A DNA stretch of 64,000 nt, from assembly GCA_000306725.1 (NCBI GenBank), contig CP003083.1, positions 2,592,042 to 2,656,041 on the forward strand, written 5' to 3'. Shown one piece after another: positions 17,834 through 27,070 of the stretch (positions are counted from its first letter, which is position 1; each line of letters starts with the position of its first letter). The notes beneath the pieces are model-generated. The model made no database searches. It saw nothing but the letters and a program-made list of their open reading frames with translations, and was not told the origin of the DNA. This stretch comes from Methanolobus psychrophilus R15. GTDB lineage: Archaea; Halobacteriota; Methanosarcinia; Methanosarcinales; Methanosarcinaceae. A program made the position numbers and the translations under genes.

Positions 17834-18207
17834 TGAAGCTCCTGCCCCCTACACTACGTGCAAGGAGCCGCTATCTGGCCATTGAGGTCATCTCGCAGGA
17901 ACCTGTAAGAAGAGAAGACTTGATAAGGGAGTTGTTTTCCTCAGCAGGCTCTTTGCTTGGTGATGTGGGTTCAAGTGAGTGTGCCATCAGGCTGCTTGCC
18001 TTTGAGGATTCAAAAGGGGTGGTTCGCTGCTCTTATGACCGGACGGGCAATGTACGCGCTGTGCTTGCATCCATTACTGATGTGAAAGGTACAAAAGTCA
18101 TCCTCCATGTTCTCGGAGTATCGGGAACTGTTATGGGGGCAACAAAAAAGTATTTAGCGGGTGTGGATGTATTTAACCCGAAGGAACAGTCACATATAAA
18201 TGAGTAG
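17833..18207 (+). CDS. rnp2: RNase P protein component 2 (Pop5)
   Basis: Pop5-like subunit of RNase P. The 124-residue protein begins MKLLPPTLRARSRYLAIEV, a hallmark of the family, and carries the ferredoxin-like core with GVVRCSYDRTGNVRAVLASI and GTKVILHVLGVSGT in segments. The start ATG shares a base with the rnp3 stop (TGATG), so translation is probably coupled, matching the 1:1 complex of the two proteins. Confidence 0.93.
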   Translation: MKLLPPTLRARSRYLAIEVISQEPVRREDLIRELFSSAGSLLGDVGSSECAIRLLAFEDSKGVVRCSYDRTGNVRAVLASITDVKGTKVILHVLGVSGTVMGATKKYLAGVDVFNPKEQSHINE

Positions 18208-18277
18208 AATACATATTTCAAGTAGAAACTAGAAGGTACTGTTACTATTTTAAGTTAATAGAGGAGATGAGATTAAT

Positions 18278-19066
18278 ATGCAAATGACACCACAGATGGG
18301 TTACGACCGTGCCATTACTGTTTTTAGTCCGGATGGACGTCTTTTCCAGGTAGAGTATGCGAGAGAGGCCGTCAAGAGGGGTACGACTGCAGCCGGTGTA
18401 AAAGCAAACGACGGGGTAGTGTTGCTTGTTGACAAGAGGATCACAAGCAGGCTGATAGAAGCGGAATCAATAGAGAAGATCTTCCAGATCGATAATCATA
18501 TTGGTGCTGCCACCTCAGGCCTGGTTGCAGATGCCCGGGCACTCGTGGACAGGGCAAGGGTCGAGTCCCAGATAAACCGTGTATCATATGATGAACCAAT
18601 AGGTGTGGAGGTATTATCCAAGAAGATATGCGACCACAAGCAATCCTACACCCAGTATGGCGGTGTACGCCCCTATGGTACAGCCCTTCTTATTGCAGGT
18701 GTCGACGATTCCAGGCCACGCCTGTTCGAAACAGATCCAAGCGGAGCGTTGCTTGAATACAAGGCAACTGCCATCGGTGCTGGTAGGAACACATTTATGG
18801 AGATCTTTGAGGCAGACTACAGGGACGACATGGGTATGGACGCAGCTGTTATGCTTGGAATGAAGGCGCTTTACAGGTCCACTGAAGGAAAAGTAGATGC
18901 TGCAACGCTTGAAGTAGGTCTTGTCACACTCAAGGACAGGCAGTTCAGAAAGCTTACCGAGGAAGAGGTTGGAACATACGTACAGAGGATTCGTGATGAA
19001 CTGAAGGATGACTCCAAGGACGAAGGCGAGAAAGCCGGAGACCAGGGAGAAGGGACAACAGAGTAA
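18278..19066 (+). CDS. psmA: Proteasome alpha subunit
   Basis: Forms the outer heptameric rings of the 20S proteasome that gate substrate entry and bind PAN-type ATPases. Seen: [22 protein letters not shown], the alpha-subunit N-terminal signature [18 protein letters not shown] in segments, VDKRITSRL and [19 protein letters not shown] strong SD (gaggagatga) precedes ATG 18278. The C-terminal tail of about 20 residues is acidic ([17 protein letters not shown]) as in other proteins of this operon. The beta subunit is not in the window. Confidence 0.95.
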   Translation: MQMTPQMGYDRAITVFSPDGRLFQVEYAREAVKRGTTAAGVKANDGVVLLVDKRITSRLIEAESIEKIFQIDNHIGAATSGLVADARALVDRARVESQINRVSYDEPIGVEVLSKKICDHKQSYTQYGGVRPYGTALLIAGVDDSRPRLFETDPSGALLEYKATAIGAGRNTFMEIFEADYRDDMGMDAAVMLGMKALYRSTEGKVDAATLEVGLVTLKDRQFRKLTEEEVGTYVQRIRDELKDDSKDEGEKAGDQGEGTTE

Positions 19067-19102
19067 TCTGAAAAATTCTAAAAGTGACCGGAGTGAACAA
19101 AT

Positions 19103-19795
19103 ATGGTATCTCTTGATGAATCTGTGATAGCAAGGCTCAAGAAAGGCAAGCACCAGTTCGAAGTGTTTGTAGATCCTGACACCGCACTTGCATTTAGAAG
19201 GGGCGAAAAGATCAATATCGAAGATATAGTTGCTGTTGAATCTGTTTTCTCTGATGCCAATCAAGGGGACCATATATCCGAATCCGATCTTGAGAGTGCT
19301 TTTGGTACTACTGATGTAATGGAAGTAGCCAGGAATATAATCCTCCATGGCGAACTTCAGCTTACCAAGGAACAACGCAAGCACATGCTTGAAGATAAGA
19401 CCCGGCAGATAGTCACTGTCATTGCGCAGAATGCCATCAATCCCCAGACGATGACGCCTCATCCCCGCAACAGGATCGAGAAAGCTATGGAAGAGGCAAA
19501 GGTCCATATCGATCTTTACAAAAGTGTGGATGAGCAGGTCAACATTGTGATGAAGGCCATCCGTCCGATAATACCTATAAGGTTTGAGGAGATCAACATT
19601 GCAGTGAAGGTCCCGGCAGAATACGCCGCAAAGTCCTATGGGGAAATTTCAAAGTTTGGCGTTCTTGTGAAGAATGAATGGCAGAGCGATGGTTCCTGGG
19701 TTGCTGTCATAAAGATGCCGGCAGGGATGCAGAATGATTTCTACGGACTGGTAAACCACCTGACAAAAGGGGACGCCGAAACAAAAATTCTATGA
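19103..19795 (+). CDS. SBDS-family ribosome maturation protein
   Basis: Archaeal Sdo1/SBDS, which in eukaryotes releases the anti-association factor eIF6 from new 60S subunits with an EFL1 GTPase. The 230-residue protein has the three SBDS domains: N-terminal VIARLKKGKHQFEVFVDPDTAL in segments, a helical middle ILHGELQLTKEQRKHMLE with RQIVTVIAQNAINPQT, and a C-terminal ferredoxin-like domain IRPIIPIRFEEINIAVKVPA. Standard member of the exosome superoperon, 37 bases after psmA with SD ccggagtg. Confidence 0.94.
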   Translation: MVSLDESVIARLKKGKHQFEVFVDPDTALAFRRGEKINIEDIVAVESVFSDANQGDHISESDLESAFGTTDVMEVARNIILHGELQLTKEQRKHMLEDKTRQIVTVIAQNAINPQTMTPHPRNRIEKAMEEAKVHIDLYKSVDEQVNIVMKAIRPIIPIRFEEINIAVKVPAEYAAKSYGEISKFGVLVKNEWQSDGSWVAVIKMPAGMQNDFYGLVNHLTKGDAETKIL

Positions 19796-19804
19796 GGATA
19801 TATA

Positions 19805-20608
19805 ATGGAACGTGAAATTGTAATACCTGGCCAGTTTTTGTCAGAGAATACGGCTGATGCAGGGTCCGGCACTTATGTAAGGGATGGTAAGGTCTATTCT
19901 CTTCTTTATGGTGTCAGAAATGCCAAAAACCGGATATCTGTGATTCCTTTTTCCGGGAAGTATATACCCACGTCTAAGGACTTTGTCATTGGCACTGTAA
20001 TTGATGTAACACCATCAAACTGGATATTCAACATAGGTTCGCCATATGACGGCCTGCTGCATGCTTCGGAATACCCCCGGCGCGTGGACTCTTCCCAGAT
20101 GGCTGCGATAATGGATGTCGGAGATTCCGCACTGTTGCGAGTGCAGGACGTGAGTCCTGCCATGAAGGTCGAACTGTCCATGCGGGAGAGAGGATTGCGT
20201 CCACTCAAGATAGGGCGTCTGATAGAGGTTGTCCCTGCAAAGGTCCCAAGAGTGATAGGGCATGGCGGATCGATGGTTTCCATGCTTAAGAAGGAAACCA
20301 ATTGTGAGATATTCGTAGGCCAGAACGGAAGGGTATGGATCAACGGAAAAGACAATGATATGGATCTTCTTGCTAATGCGATCCGGATGATCATGCAGCA
20401 GTCTCACATGAACGGGCTGACCGACAGGATATACCAATTCCTGAAGAGTGAAAAAGAAAATGAAAAAGGCATAGTTTCTGCAGATAACGGCTCTGTTGAA
20501 GGCCCTGTTGAAGCGGATTCTTCGGATGAGGCAAAAGAAGATCAAGGCGAGATCTCCGAGGATACTTACAGAAAAGTAGATGCGCTTCTTGAAGAAACGG
20601 ATGAATGA
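19805..20608 (+). CDS. rrp4: Exosome RNA-binding subunit Rrp4
   Basis: Cap subunit of the archaeal exosome that binds substrate RNA and guides poly(A)-rich RNA to the Rrp41/Rrp42 ring. Order: N-terminal domain (VIPGQFLSENTADAGSGTY), S1 domain near 65-140 (VIGTVIDVTPSNWIFNIGSPYDGLL), and KH domain near 150-205 (KVPRVIGHGGSMVSMLKKE). From about residue 215 an acidic low-complexity tail of some 50 residues follows, longer than the family core needs. Nine bases after the SBDS gene. Confidence 0.94.
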   Translation: MEREIVIPGQFLSENTADAGSGTYVRDGKVYSLLYGVRNAKNRISVIPFSGKYIPTSKDFVIGTVIDVTPSNWIFNIGSPYDGLLHASEYPRRVDSSQMAAIMDVGDSALLRVQDVSPAMKVELSMRERGLRPLKIGRLIEVVPAKVPRVIGHGGSMVSMLKKETNCEIFVGQNGRVWINGKDNDMDLLANAIRMIMQQSHMNGLTDRIYQFLKSEKENEKGIVSADNGSVEGPVEADSSDEAKEDQGEISEDTYRKVDALLEETDE

Positions 20609-20666
20609 TCCAGGCAGTCTTCTGTAAAATGTGACCGGCCTATAGCGTGAATATTGGAGAATTAGT

Positions 20667-21707
20667 ATGAGTGATAAACCTGAAAAGTTCATTGATGAGA
20701 ATGGTTTACGCCTCGATGGCAGGCAGATCAATGAGATGAGGCAGATGAAAATAAAGATCGGCGTGCTTTCCCGAGCGGATGGCTCCTGTTATCTTGAATG
20801 GGGTAATAACAAGATCCTGGTGGCAGTTTATGGTCCCCGGGAACTTCATCCCAGAAGGCTGCAGAAGGCCGACTCCGCCCTTATCAGATATCGATACAAC
20901 ATGGCGGCTTTCTCGGTTGAGGACCGCATACGTCCGGGCCCCAGCAGAAGGAGTATTGAAATATCAAAGGTTAGCCGGGAAGCCTTCGAACCCGTCATAA
21001 TGACACATCTGTATCCCGGTGCGGTAATTGATGTTTTTGCAGAGGTGCTTCAGGCGGATGCCGGCACAAGGACCGCTGCGATCAATGCTGCTTCCATAGC
21101 ACTTGCTGACGCAGGGATTCCCATGAAAAGCCTTGTATCCGCGTGTGCTGTCGGTAAAGTGGACGGTCAGCTTGTACTTGACCTGAACAAGGCAGAGGAC
21201 AACTACGGCCAGGCAGATCTTCCGGTAGCAATGACACAGGACGGCGAGATAACTCTGCTTCAGATGGACGGAAACCTGACCCAGGAAGAATTCAAAAGGG
21301 CGTTGGAGATGTGTAAGGAAGGCTGCAGGCAGATAATGGAGATGCAGAAAGAAGCTCTCAGGAACAAGTTTGCAGACGACCATCTGCCAATAGAAGTGCC
21401 CGACGAAGTCGTAGAAACCCTCGATGTAGCAGCCACTCTTGAAGGCGTGGTCGAGGAAAATGAGGAAGCTGAAGCAGAAGTTGATGATTCCTCAGAAGAG
21501 GCTGTTGAGGAAGATCCGGAATTGGAATCAGAGGTGGAAGCGGAAACCGGGGATGCAGATGAGTACGCTGCAGAAGAACCGGAAGAAGCAGATGCTGATG
21601 AGGAGATTCTGGAAGTGGAGGAAGAGTCTGTTGATCTCATAGGCGAGGAAGCAGGCGATGAGGATGAAGGGGTAGCCAACGAGGGAAGTGAAACTCGTGA
21701 GCAATGA
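20667..21707 (+). CDS. rrp41: Exosome catalytic subunit Rrp41 with acidic tail
   Basis: Phosphorolytic 3'-5' exoribonuclease subunit of the exosome ring. The RNase PH core occupies about residues 1-245: [28 protein letters not shown], phosphate-binding and RNA-contacting [10 protein letters not shown], and the catalytic acidic segment [10 protein letters not shown] (D178, D184). The protein then continues for about 98 residues in an Asp/Glu-rich, Ala/Val-spaced tail (roughly 249-346) with no domain. A typical Rrp41 is near 245-260 residues. Overlaps rrp42 by about eleven bases. Confidence 0.93.
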   Translation: MSDKPEKFIDENGLRLDGRQINEMRQMKIKIGVLSRADGSCYLEWGNNKILVAVYGPRELHPRRLQKADSALIRYRYNMAAFSVEDRIRPGPSRRSIEISKVSREAFEPVIMTHLYPGAVIDVFAEVLQADAGTRTAAINAASIALADAGIPMKSLVSACAVGKVDGQLVLDLNKAEDNYGQADLPVAMTQDGEITLLQMDGNLTQEEFKRALEMCKEGCRQIMEMQKEALRNKFADDHLPIEVPDEVVETLDVAATLEGVVEENEEAEAEVDDSSEEAVEEDPELESEVEAETGDADEYAAEEPEEADADEEILEVEEESVDLIGEEAGDEDEGVANEGSETREQ

Positions 21708-22479
21708 AATAATGTCTGTGTTGAAAAAGGATTATATCTACAACCTGATGCTTAAGGGAAAACGTGTCGATGACCGTTCATTCGATCAGGTTAGGGATAT
21801 CGCACTGGAAACAAATGTTATAGATAAAGCAGAAGGTTCTGCCTGGGTGAAATATGGCGAGACAGAAGTCCTTGTAGGTGTAAAAGTGCAGGCCGGCGCG
21901 CCATTTCCTGACTCTGCAGGAGAAGGGGTCATTATAACCAGCCTGGAACTGAATCCTCTGGCTTCTCCGGAGTTTGAGGCAGGTCCGCCAAAAGAGGGCG
22001 CCATTGAGATGGCCCGTGTGACAGACAGGGGCATTCGTGAATCAGGCGCAATTGATTTAAGTAAGTTATGTATTACGAAGGGAGAAGAGGTATGGATCAT
22101 CTTTATCGATATCCATGTTCTCAACGATGCTGGCAATATCCAGGATGCTTCCTCCCTCGGCGCAATTGCGGCTCTCATGACTACGACTATCCCTGCTGAA
22201 CGCAATGGGAAAGGAGAGGATATGGCGATGCCTATGAGAGATACGCCTCTGGCAATCACATTGGTGAACATCGGCGGCTCTCTGATGGTCGATCCCGGAA
22301 GGGACGAGGAAACAGTCTGTGACACAAAGATCACTATCGTCTCAAACCAGGATGGTTCAATATCCGGTATGCAGAAAAGCGGTGATGGAGCGTTGACAGA
22401 GGAACAGGCACTCAAGGCTGTAGAGATGGCATGTGAAAAGGCAGCTGAGCTGCGTAAAGTTCATCTGTCGAATATATGA
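21697..22479 (+). CDS. rrp42: Exosome subunit Rrp42
   Basis: Inactive RNase PH-like partner that completes the Rrp41-Rrp42 hexameric ring and its active sites. Family sequence: [61 protein letters not shown] and the [21 protein letters not shown] ending, in segments. Start GTG 21697 has gaggg 11 bases upstream and lies inside the rrp41 reading frame; GTG 21688 and ATG 21712 are alternatives. Confidence 0.93.
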   Translation: MSNEIMSVLKKDYIYNLMLKGKRVDDRSFDQVRDIALETNVIDKAEGSAWVKYGETEVLVGVKVQAGAPFPDSAGEGVIITSLELNPLASPEFEAGPPKEGAIEMARVTDRGIRESGAIDLSKLCITKGEEVWIIFIDIHVLNDAGNIQDASSLGAIAALMTTTIPAERNGKGEDMAMPMRDTPLAITLVNIGGSLMVDPGRDEETVCDTKITIVSNQDGSISGMQKSGDGALTEEQALKAVEMACEKAAELRKVHLSNI

Positions 22480-22527
22480 TGTTCACACTTCAACTTAACT
22501 CATATTTAACTCAAGGAGATTAGACTC

Positions 22528-22815
22528 ATGGCAAAAAAATATACTAAGAAAGGGCGCGTGACCAGATCCGCAGGCAGGTTTGGTGTACGATACGGTAGAA
22601 AGGACCGCAAGTTAGTTGCGGATATTGAAGAGAAGATGCGTATGCCTCATGTATGTGTAAGGTGTGCACGTCCGACTGTAAGCAGGGTTTGCACAGGTAT
22701 ATGGAAATGCTCCAAATGTGACTATACATTTGCCGGCGGTACCTACATACCACAGACCAGCGTTGGGAAAACCGTTTCACGCCTTGTCAGGAAAGCCACT
22801 GAACAATTAGCTTAA
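22528..22815 (+). CDS. rpl37ae: Ribosomal protein L37Ae
   Basis: Zinc-ribbon large-subunit protein, 95 residues. Starts [23 protein letters not shown] with SD aaggag; the C4 zinc motif is C-V-R-C (about 43-46) and C-S-K-C (about 58-61), followed by FAGGTYIP. Common neighbour of exosome genes in euryarchaea and followed nine bases later by rpoP. Confidence 0.95.
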   Translation: MAKKYTKKGRVTRSAGRFGVRYGRKDRKLVADIEEKMRMPHVCVRCARPTVSRVCTGIWKCSKCDYTFAGGTYIPQTSVGKTVSRLVRKATEQLA

Positions 22816-22824
22816 AAGGTTAAC

Positions 22825-22962
22825 ATGGATTACAAGTGTACGCGCTGCAAACGAAATGTTGAGATCGACTACGAATATACCGGCATCCGCTGCCCCTACT
22901 GTGGGCACAGGATACTTGTAAAAGAGCGGCCGACAACTATCAAGCGCATCAAAGCAGAGTAG
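22825..22962 (+). CDS. rpoP: RNA polymerase subunit P
   Basis: A 45-residue subunit, homologue of eukaryotic Rpb12/Rpc10, found by reading the gap after rpl37ae. It begins [20 protein letters not shown] and contains CTRC and CPYCGHRIL, the zinc-ribbon ligands, ending in [13 protein letters not shown] before a TAG stop. SD aaaggt precedes the ATG. It anchors subunits D, L and N in the polymerase core. Confidence 0.95.
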   Translation: MDYKCTRCKRNVEIDYEYTGIRCPYCGHRILVKERPTTIKRIKAE

Positions 22963-22968
22963 AAGTAG

Positions 22969-23436
22969 ATGCTAATCACTTCTTCTCGTAAACCTTCCGC
23001 CAGTACGCGTACTTTATGTAAGTTTCTGGCGGCTTTTTTTGGCAGTGATTACTTTAATCGTGGTAAGATGGGCATGGTGGAGGTCCTTGAGAGTTCTCAC
23101 GGCTCTCCGCTTCTTATCGTAGGAGAGTACCATGGAAATCCCGGCAATGTAAGCATATATGATCCGGAAGGATTTTGCGCACTTTCAGCCCATATTACTC
23201 TGGTAGCATCGTCCACTCCTTATACACGTTCTCGTAGTGCAGTGCCGGTTGTAGTTGGAGAGGGAAGCCTCGCATCAGCTTTATCAGGTATGCTGATGCT
23301 GGATAACGTAAAAATGTCTCCGGGCTCTCTGGCAGTCATAGTGTCAGAAGATAAGATGGATTTCATCGAAAATGATACCCTGCTTTTCACCCTGAAGGTC
23401 AGGAGCTATCGGATATATGAGGGTGATTCTCCCTGA
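22969..23436 (+). CDS. Brix-domain ribosome biogenesis protein
   Basis: Archaeal Imp4-like protein of 155 residues made up of a Brix domain, which binds pre-rRNA. Seen: MLITSSRKPSASTRTLCKFLAAFFG (start, in segments), the SRxPS and TRxL signature of the domain, and a C-terminal FTLKVRSYRIYEG. Six bases after rpoP. Its stop TGA overlaps the predicted CTG start of pcc1. The likely role is small-subunit rRNA processing, inferred from the eukaryotic Imp4 relatives. Confidence 0.88.
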   Translation: MLITSSRKPSASTRTLCKFLAAFFGSDYFNRGKMGMVEVLESSHGSPLLIVGEYHGNPGNVSIYDPEGFCALSAHITLVASSTPYTRSRSAVPVVVGEGSLASALSGMLMLDNVKMSPGSLAVIVSEDKMDFIENDTLLFTLKVRSYRIYEGDSP

Positions 23437-23681
23437 GACTGGTTGTCGAATCAGTATTTGAAACCGCTGATGCTTATGAGATCTTCAGGTCTCTGGAACC
23501 GGAGCTTGAAACTCCTGTTACAGAAAGGTCCTGGATAGATGTAAGGACTGAGGGGTCCTGCCTGTACCTGAGCATAAAGGCAGATGATATTGTCTCTATG
23601 CGTTCATCACTGAACACCTGGTTACGTCTGATACAGGTGGCTTACGAAGTGGCTTCAGTGAAGGACGCAGTCCCTTCTTAA
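23433..23681 (+). CDS. pcc1: KEOPS subunit Pcc1, CTG start
   Basis: An 82-residue protein read from CTG 23433, which overlaps the Brix stop (CTGA) and has SD gagggtgat at ideal spacing. The sequence begins (M)RLVVESVFETADAYEIFRSL and contains SCLYLSIKADDIVSMRSSLNTWLRLIQVAYEV in segments, the Pcc1 pattern with the conserved D-x-x-x-x-R-x-x-x-N-x-x-L/W-R. Pcc1 dimerises Kae1 in the complex that makes t6A37 in tRNA. No ATG, GTG or TTG in frame precedes the family N-terminus, so the start would be CTG. Pcc1 is a normal member of this operon. Confidence 0.85.
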   Translation: MRLVVESVFETADAYEIFRSLEPELETPVTERSWIDVRTEGSCLYLSIKADDIVSMRSSLNTWLRLIQVAYEVASVKDAVPS

Positions 23682-23791
23682 GCTCTTTACACTTTAATTA
23701 AAAAACGAATTAGCGTGCCTGTTTTTTTAGGGGTATCTGTATAGAAACATTAAAATCACTTTAGGTTTATTGGTATGCCAGGTGAAACCAA

Positions 23792-24145
23792 ATGAGTACG
23801 CAAATACCCCCACAGATACAGAATCAGCTGGCGCAGTTACAACAAGTCCAGCAGCAGGCACAATCGCTTGCAATGCAGAAGGCACAGATGGAATCTCTGC
23901 AGAACGAATCTCAGATGGCGCTTGAAGAGCTTGAGAAACTCTCAGAAGATGCTGTAATTTACAGGACGGTCGGGGAACTTCAGATCAAGACTGGCAAACA
24001 GGAAACACTTGTCCAGCTTAAAGATAAAGTGGAAACACTCTCCCTGAGACTTCAGTCTATCTCCAGGCAGGAAGAACGTATCTCTAAACGTTTTACGCAA
24101 CTTCAGGAACAACTTGAACAATCCATGGGGAAACAGGCACAATAA
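23792..24145 (+). CDS. pfdB: Prefoldin beta subunit
   Basis: Jellyfish-shaped chaperone subunit that delivers unfolded proteins to the group II thermosome. The 117-residue protein is two long coiled coils (about 5-50 and 70-115) around a beta hairpin (EDAVIYRTVGELQIK), exactly the four-beta-strand prefoldin beta design. Preceded by its own gap of 110 bases with T-runs and a TATA-like ctttaggttta region, so it may be separately transcribed. Confidence 0.93.
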   Translation: MSTQIPPQIQNQLAQLQQVQQQAQSLAMQKAQMESLQNESQMALEELEKLSEDAVIYRTVGELQIKTGKQETLVQLKDKVETLSLRLQSISRQEERISKRFTQLQEQLEQSMGKQAQ

Positions 24146-24201
24146 GACCTATTCCCTGCTGGCGTAACCCGGATCGATCTTAGTGATGATCAGAGGTGTT
24201 C

Positions 24202-25194
24202 ATGCAAGTTGAAGAACTGGAGTTTTACAACAGACTTCTGGATTACCAGAATATTCTTTATTTGTGTCATCGTAATGCCGATCCAGACGCAGTGAGCAGT
24301 GCTTTTGCTCTTTCAGAGGCAATAGGCGGGACTATAGGGCTTGTGGATGGCTGCAACAGGGTTGCTTCTCTTTTGATAGACAGACTAAAAATCAAGGTAG
24401 TGGAAAAGCCGGATCCTTCTGAGTATGATATCACGCTTGTGGTGGACACATCCACCATTTCCCAGCTGAATGATATCAAACTGGGAAAATATTGCGTTAT
24501 CGATCATCATGCTACTACCGCACTCATCGAGAATGCTGACTTTTACCTGCACAGGCACGCTACATCCACAGCCGAAATGGTGTTTGGCATCCTTAAGATA
24601 ATGGGGGCGCCCATCATGCGCAGAACCGCCCTGGGCCTGATAACCGGTATCATTACCGACACGGGCCATTTCAAGCATGCGACCTCTGAAACTTTCAGAG
24701 CGGTGTCTGAGATCGTAGCTACAAGCGGAGTGGAATATGCAGAAGTCCTTGAGATGATGGCCACAACCCCGCAGGATATATCGATGCGCATAGCTATGCT
24801 CAAGTGTGCCACAAGAGCTAATATTGAGCGTGTGGATGACTGGCTGATAGTCGATTCACATGTGAACTCTTTTGGAGGGGCAGCTTCCTCAATGTTCCTT
24901 AACATAGGGGCTGATATTGCCCTTATAGGCACTTCAAGGGAAAATAACGTAAGGGTCAGTGGAAGAGCCAAACGTGAGGCAGTGAGTGCCGGTATCAACC
25001 TTGGGAAAATAATGGAGGATATCAGCGTCAATTACCCGGGTACAGGAGGCGGTCATGCGGGTGCTGCCGGGATAGATGTCGTTGCTGACATGGATGTCAT
25101 TGTCGAAGAATGCAAAAGCAGGATACGGGATATACTTAAAGGAAAACCCAATCCTTCCATATGTCCCGCTGTCCTGCAGGAAGACCATGAGTAA
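24202..25194 (+). CDS. DHH/DHHA1 phosphoesterase
   Basis: A 330-residue phosphoesterase of the DHH superfamily (RecJ/NrnA-like). Catalytic metal ligands: HRNADPD near residue 27-33, LVVDTST near 85, and the DHH of VIDHHAT near 102; then a linker and a DHHA1 domain with NVRVSGRA and the GTGGGHAGAAG substrate-binding loop. Likely a nanoRNase or cyclic/oligonucleotide phosphodiesterase. ATG 24202 follows SD gaggtg. Its place after exosome and prefoldin genes is common in Methanosarcinales and fits RNA turnover, but the substrate is not determined. Confidence 0.88.
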   Translation: MQVEELEFYNRLLDYQNILYLCHRNADPDAVSSAFALSEAIGGTIGLVDGCNRVASLLIDRLKIKVVEKPDPSEYDITLVVDTSTISQLNDIKLGKYCVIDHHATTALIENADFYLHRHATSTAEMVFGILKIMGAPIMRRTALGLITGIITDTGHFKHATSETFRAVSEIVATSGVEYAEVLEMMATTPQDISMRIAMLKCATRANIERVDDWLIVDSHVNSFGGAASSMFLNIGADIALIGTSRENNVRVSGRAKREAVSAGINLGKIMEDISVNYPGTGGGHAGAAGIDVVADMDVIVEECKSRIRDILKGKPNPSICPAVLQEDHE

Positions 25195-25212
25195 AAATGA
25201 AATGGCGATAGA

Positions 25213-26517
25213 ATGAAAGAGTACTGGAACCCCTGGATTGAAAGAATGCCTGTTTCCGAGCTGGAAAAGATACAGGAAAAAAAGTTAAGCGACCTGGTGA
25301 ACTACGTTTACCGGCATTCAGTCTTTTACAGGAAACGCTTTGATGAAGCGGGCGTAAGACCTGACGACATCAAGACCCTGGAAGACCTGAAAAAGCTCCC
25401 CTTCACTTACAAGAGCGACCTGAGGGACACTTATCCCACGGGCATGTTCTGTGTGCCTAACGAACAGCTTGTACGCTTCCATGTATCTTCCGGGACAACA
25501 GGAAAGCCAACTGTTGTCGGCTACACTCAGAACGACATTGATGTGTGGACCACATCCCTTGCAAGGGCGATGACATCCATTGGTGTGGGAAGGGGCGATA
25601 TAGTGCAGGTAGGCTATGGATACGGCCTGTTCACAGGCGGCCTTGGAGCCCATTATGGCGCAGAGGAAGTAGGAGCAACCGTGCTTCCTGTCAGCTCGGG
25701 CAACACTGAAAGGCAGATCGAGCTGATGCAGGACCTTGGATCGACAGTTATAGCCTGTACTCCATCGTATTTCCTGTTCATGAACGAGGTATCCAACACC
25801 GCGGGTGTCAGCATAAAGAATGATACTAATATGCGGGTCGGTATCTTCGGTGCAGAGCCCTGGACCGAAGAAATGAGAACGAGGATCGAGGAGTCCACAG
25901 GGATAAAGGCATATGACATATATGGTACCTCGGAGCTCAGCGGCCCCCTCTTTACCGAGTGCATGTACCAGGATGGTATACACATATGGGCAGATCAGTT
26001 CCTTATCGAAGTCATAAACCCTGCAACAGGTGAGCAGTTACCCGACGGAGAACGCGGGGAGCTTGTCATCACGACGCTTGCCAAGGAAGCCCTGCCTCTT
26101 ATCAGGTACCGGATAGGTGACATCACCGTCATCAACAGGGAAGAATGCAAGTGTGGAAGGACCCATCCGCGTATAATGCGCGTACTGGGCCGTGTCGATG
26201 ACATGCTTATCATCAGGGGCATTAACGTGTTCCCGGGCCAGATAGAGGCTGTTCTCATGAAGATCCCTCAAGTTGGGGAGCATTTCATGATCGTGGTGGA
26301 CCGGGTCAATGAACTTGACGTCATGAAGGTCCAGATAGAGATGACCGATGAGGCTTTCAGCGACAAGGTCAATGATATCATGGCCCTCGAATCGAAAGTG
26401 TCATCCTCCCTGAAGCATGTGCTCAATATTGCTGTAAAGGTCGAGCTTGTGGAGAAAGGCAGCCTTCCGCGCTCTATGGGTAAGGCAAAGAGGGTTATCG
26501 ACAACAGGAAATTATAA
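25213..26517 (+). CDS. paaK: Phenylacetate-CoA ligase family protein
   Basis: AMP-forming aryl-acid CoA ligase, 434 residues. Seen: the nucleotide-binding SSGTTGKPT near residue 94, YGYGLFTGGLGAHYGAE, YGTSELSGP near 237, ERGELVITTL, and the hinge ILGR/VLGRVDDMLIIRG leading to the small C-terminal domain. In methanogens such ligases activate phenylacetate or related aryl acids for reductive carboxylation by indolepyruvate:ferredoxin oxidoreductase, giving aromatic amino acids. Located next to an ACT-domain regulator gene. Confidence 0.88.
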   Translation: MKEYWNPWIERMPVSELEKIQEKKLSDLVNYVYRHSVFYRKRFDEAGVRPDDIKTLEDLKKLPFTYKSDLRDTYPTGMFCVPNEQLVRFHVSSGTTGKPTVVGYTQNDIDVWTTSLARAMTSIGVGRGDIVQVGYGYGLFTGGLGAHYGAEEVGATVLPVSSGNTERQIELMQDLGSTVIACTPSYFLFMNEVSNTAGVSIKNDTNMRVGIFGAEPWTEEMRTRIEESTGIKAYDIYGTSELSGPLFTECMYQDGIHIWADQFLIEVINPATGEQLPDGERGELVITTLAKEALPLIRYRIGDITVINREECKCGRTHPRIMRVLGRVDDMLIIRGINVFPGQIEAVLMKIPQVGEHFMIVVDRVNELDVMKVQIEMTDEAFSDKVNDIMALESKVSSSLKHVLNIAVKVELVEKGSLPRSMGKAKRVIDNRKL

Positions 26518-26558
26518 GCTTAGTAACGACATAATCTTGATTTGTAATAGGTGGTTCA

Positions 26559-26996
26559 ATGGAAGATAAGATCATAAAGCAAATTTCCCTGTTCGCTGAG
26601 AACAAACCGGGCCGTCTTGCAAATATCGCCAGTAACTTTCGCAAGTCTGGGATCAATATAAGGGCGTTCACAATAGCAGAAGCAGGAGATTTCGGCATCA
26701 TCAGAATGGTTGTTGACAGGCCGGACGATGCCCATGAAGTGCTTCATAGTGCCGGCTTCACGGTATCTGAGACCAATGTCCTGGGCGTTGAGATGGAAGA
26801 TGTTCCCGGAGGGCTTGGAAAGATAGCTGACGTGCTGGGCGAGAAGAACATTAACATCGACTACGCATATGCTTTTGTCACAAAGACGGAGAAGGCACTG
26901 CTCATCCTGAGAGTCAATGATATCGAGGGAGCTATCCTTGTTCTGAAGGAAGAAGGCATCAAGCTCATAGATATGGCGGATATCCAGCAGATTTGA
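26559..26996 (+). CDS. Tandem ACT-domain protein
   Basis: A 145-residue protein of two ACT domains: first QISLFAENKPGRLANIASNFRKSGINIRAF (in segments, about 7-65), second GVEMEDVPGGLGKIADVLGEKNINIDYAYAF (about 75-140). ACT pairs bind amino acids; stand-alone tandem forms such as this are common beside paaK-like aryl-CoA ligases, and the G/N-rich first loops fit ligand binding at the dimer interface. It probably senses an aromatic or branched amino acid. T-rich sequence after the stop may end the transcript. Confidence 0.85.
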   Translation: MEDKIIKQISLFAENKPGRLANIASNFRKSGINIRAFTIAEAGDFGIIRMVVDRPDDAHEVLHSAGFTVSETNVLGVEMEDVPGGLGKIADVLGEKNINIDYAYAFVTKTEKALLILRVNDIEGAILVLKEEGIKLIDMADIQQI

Positions 26997-27070
26997 TCTG
27001 CGCATATCCTTCCCTTTTTTGTGCTCAGTGACCACCATTATTTTATATTTCTTACTGTTATTTCCTTCAA

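Noticed and set aside
22960-22962. In-frame pyrrolysine signals at TAG codons
   Set aside because: The TAG noted (end of rpoP) follows a complete protein; no methylamine methyltransferase gene is in the window.
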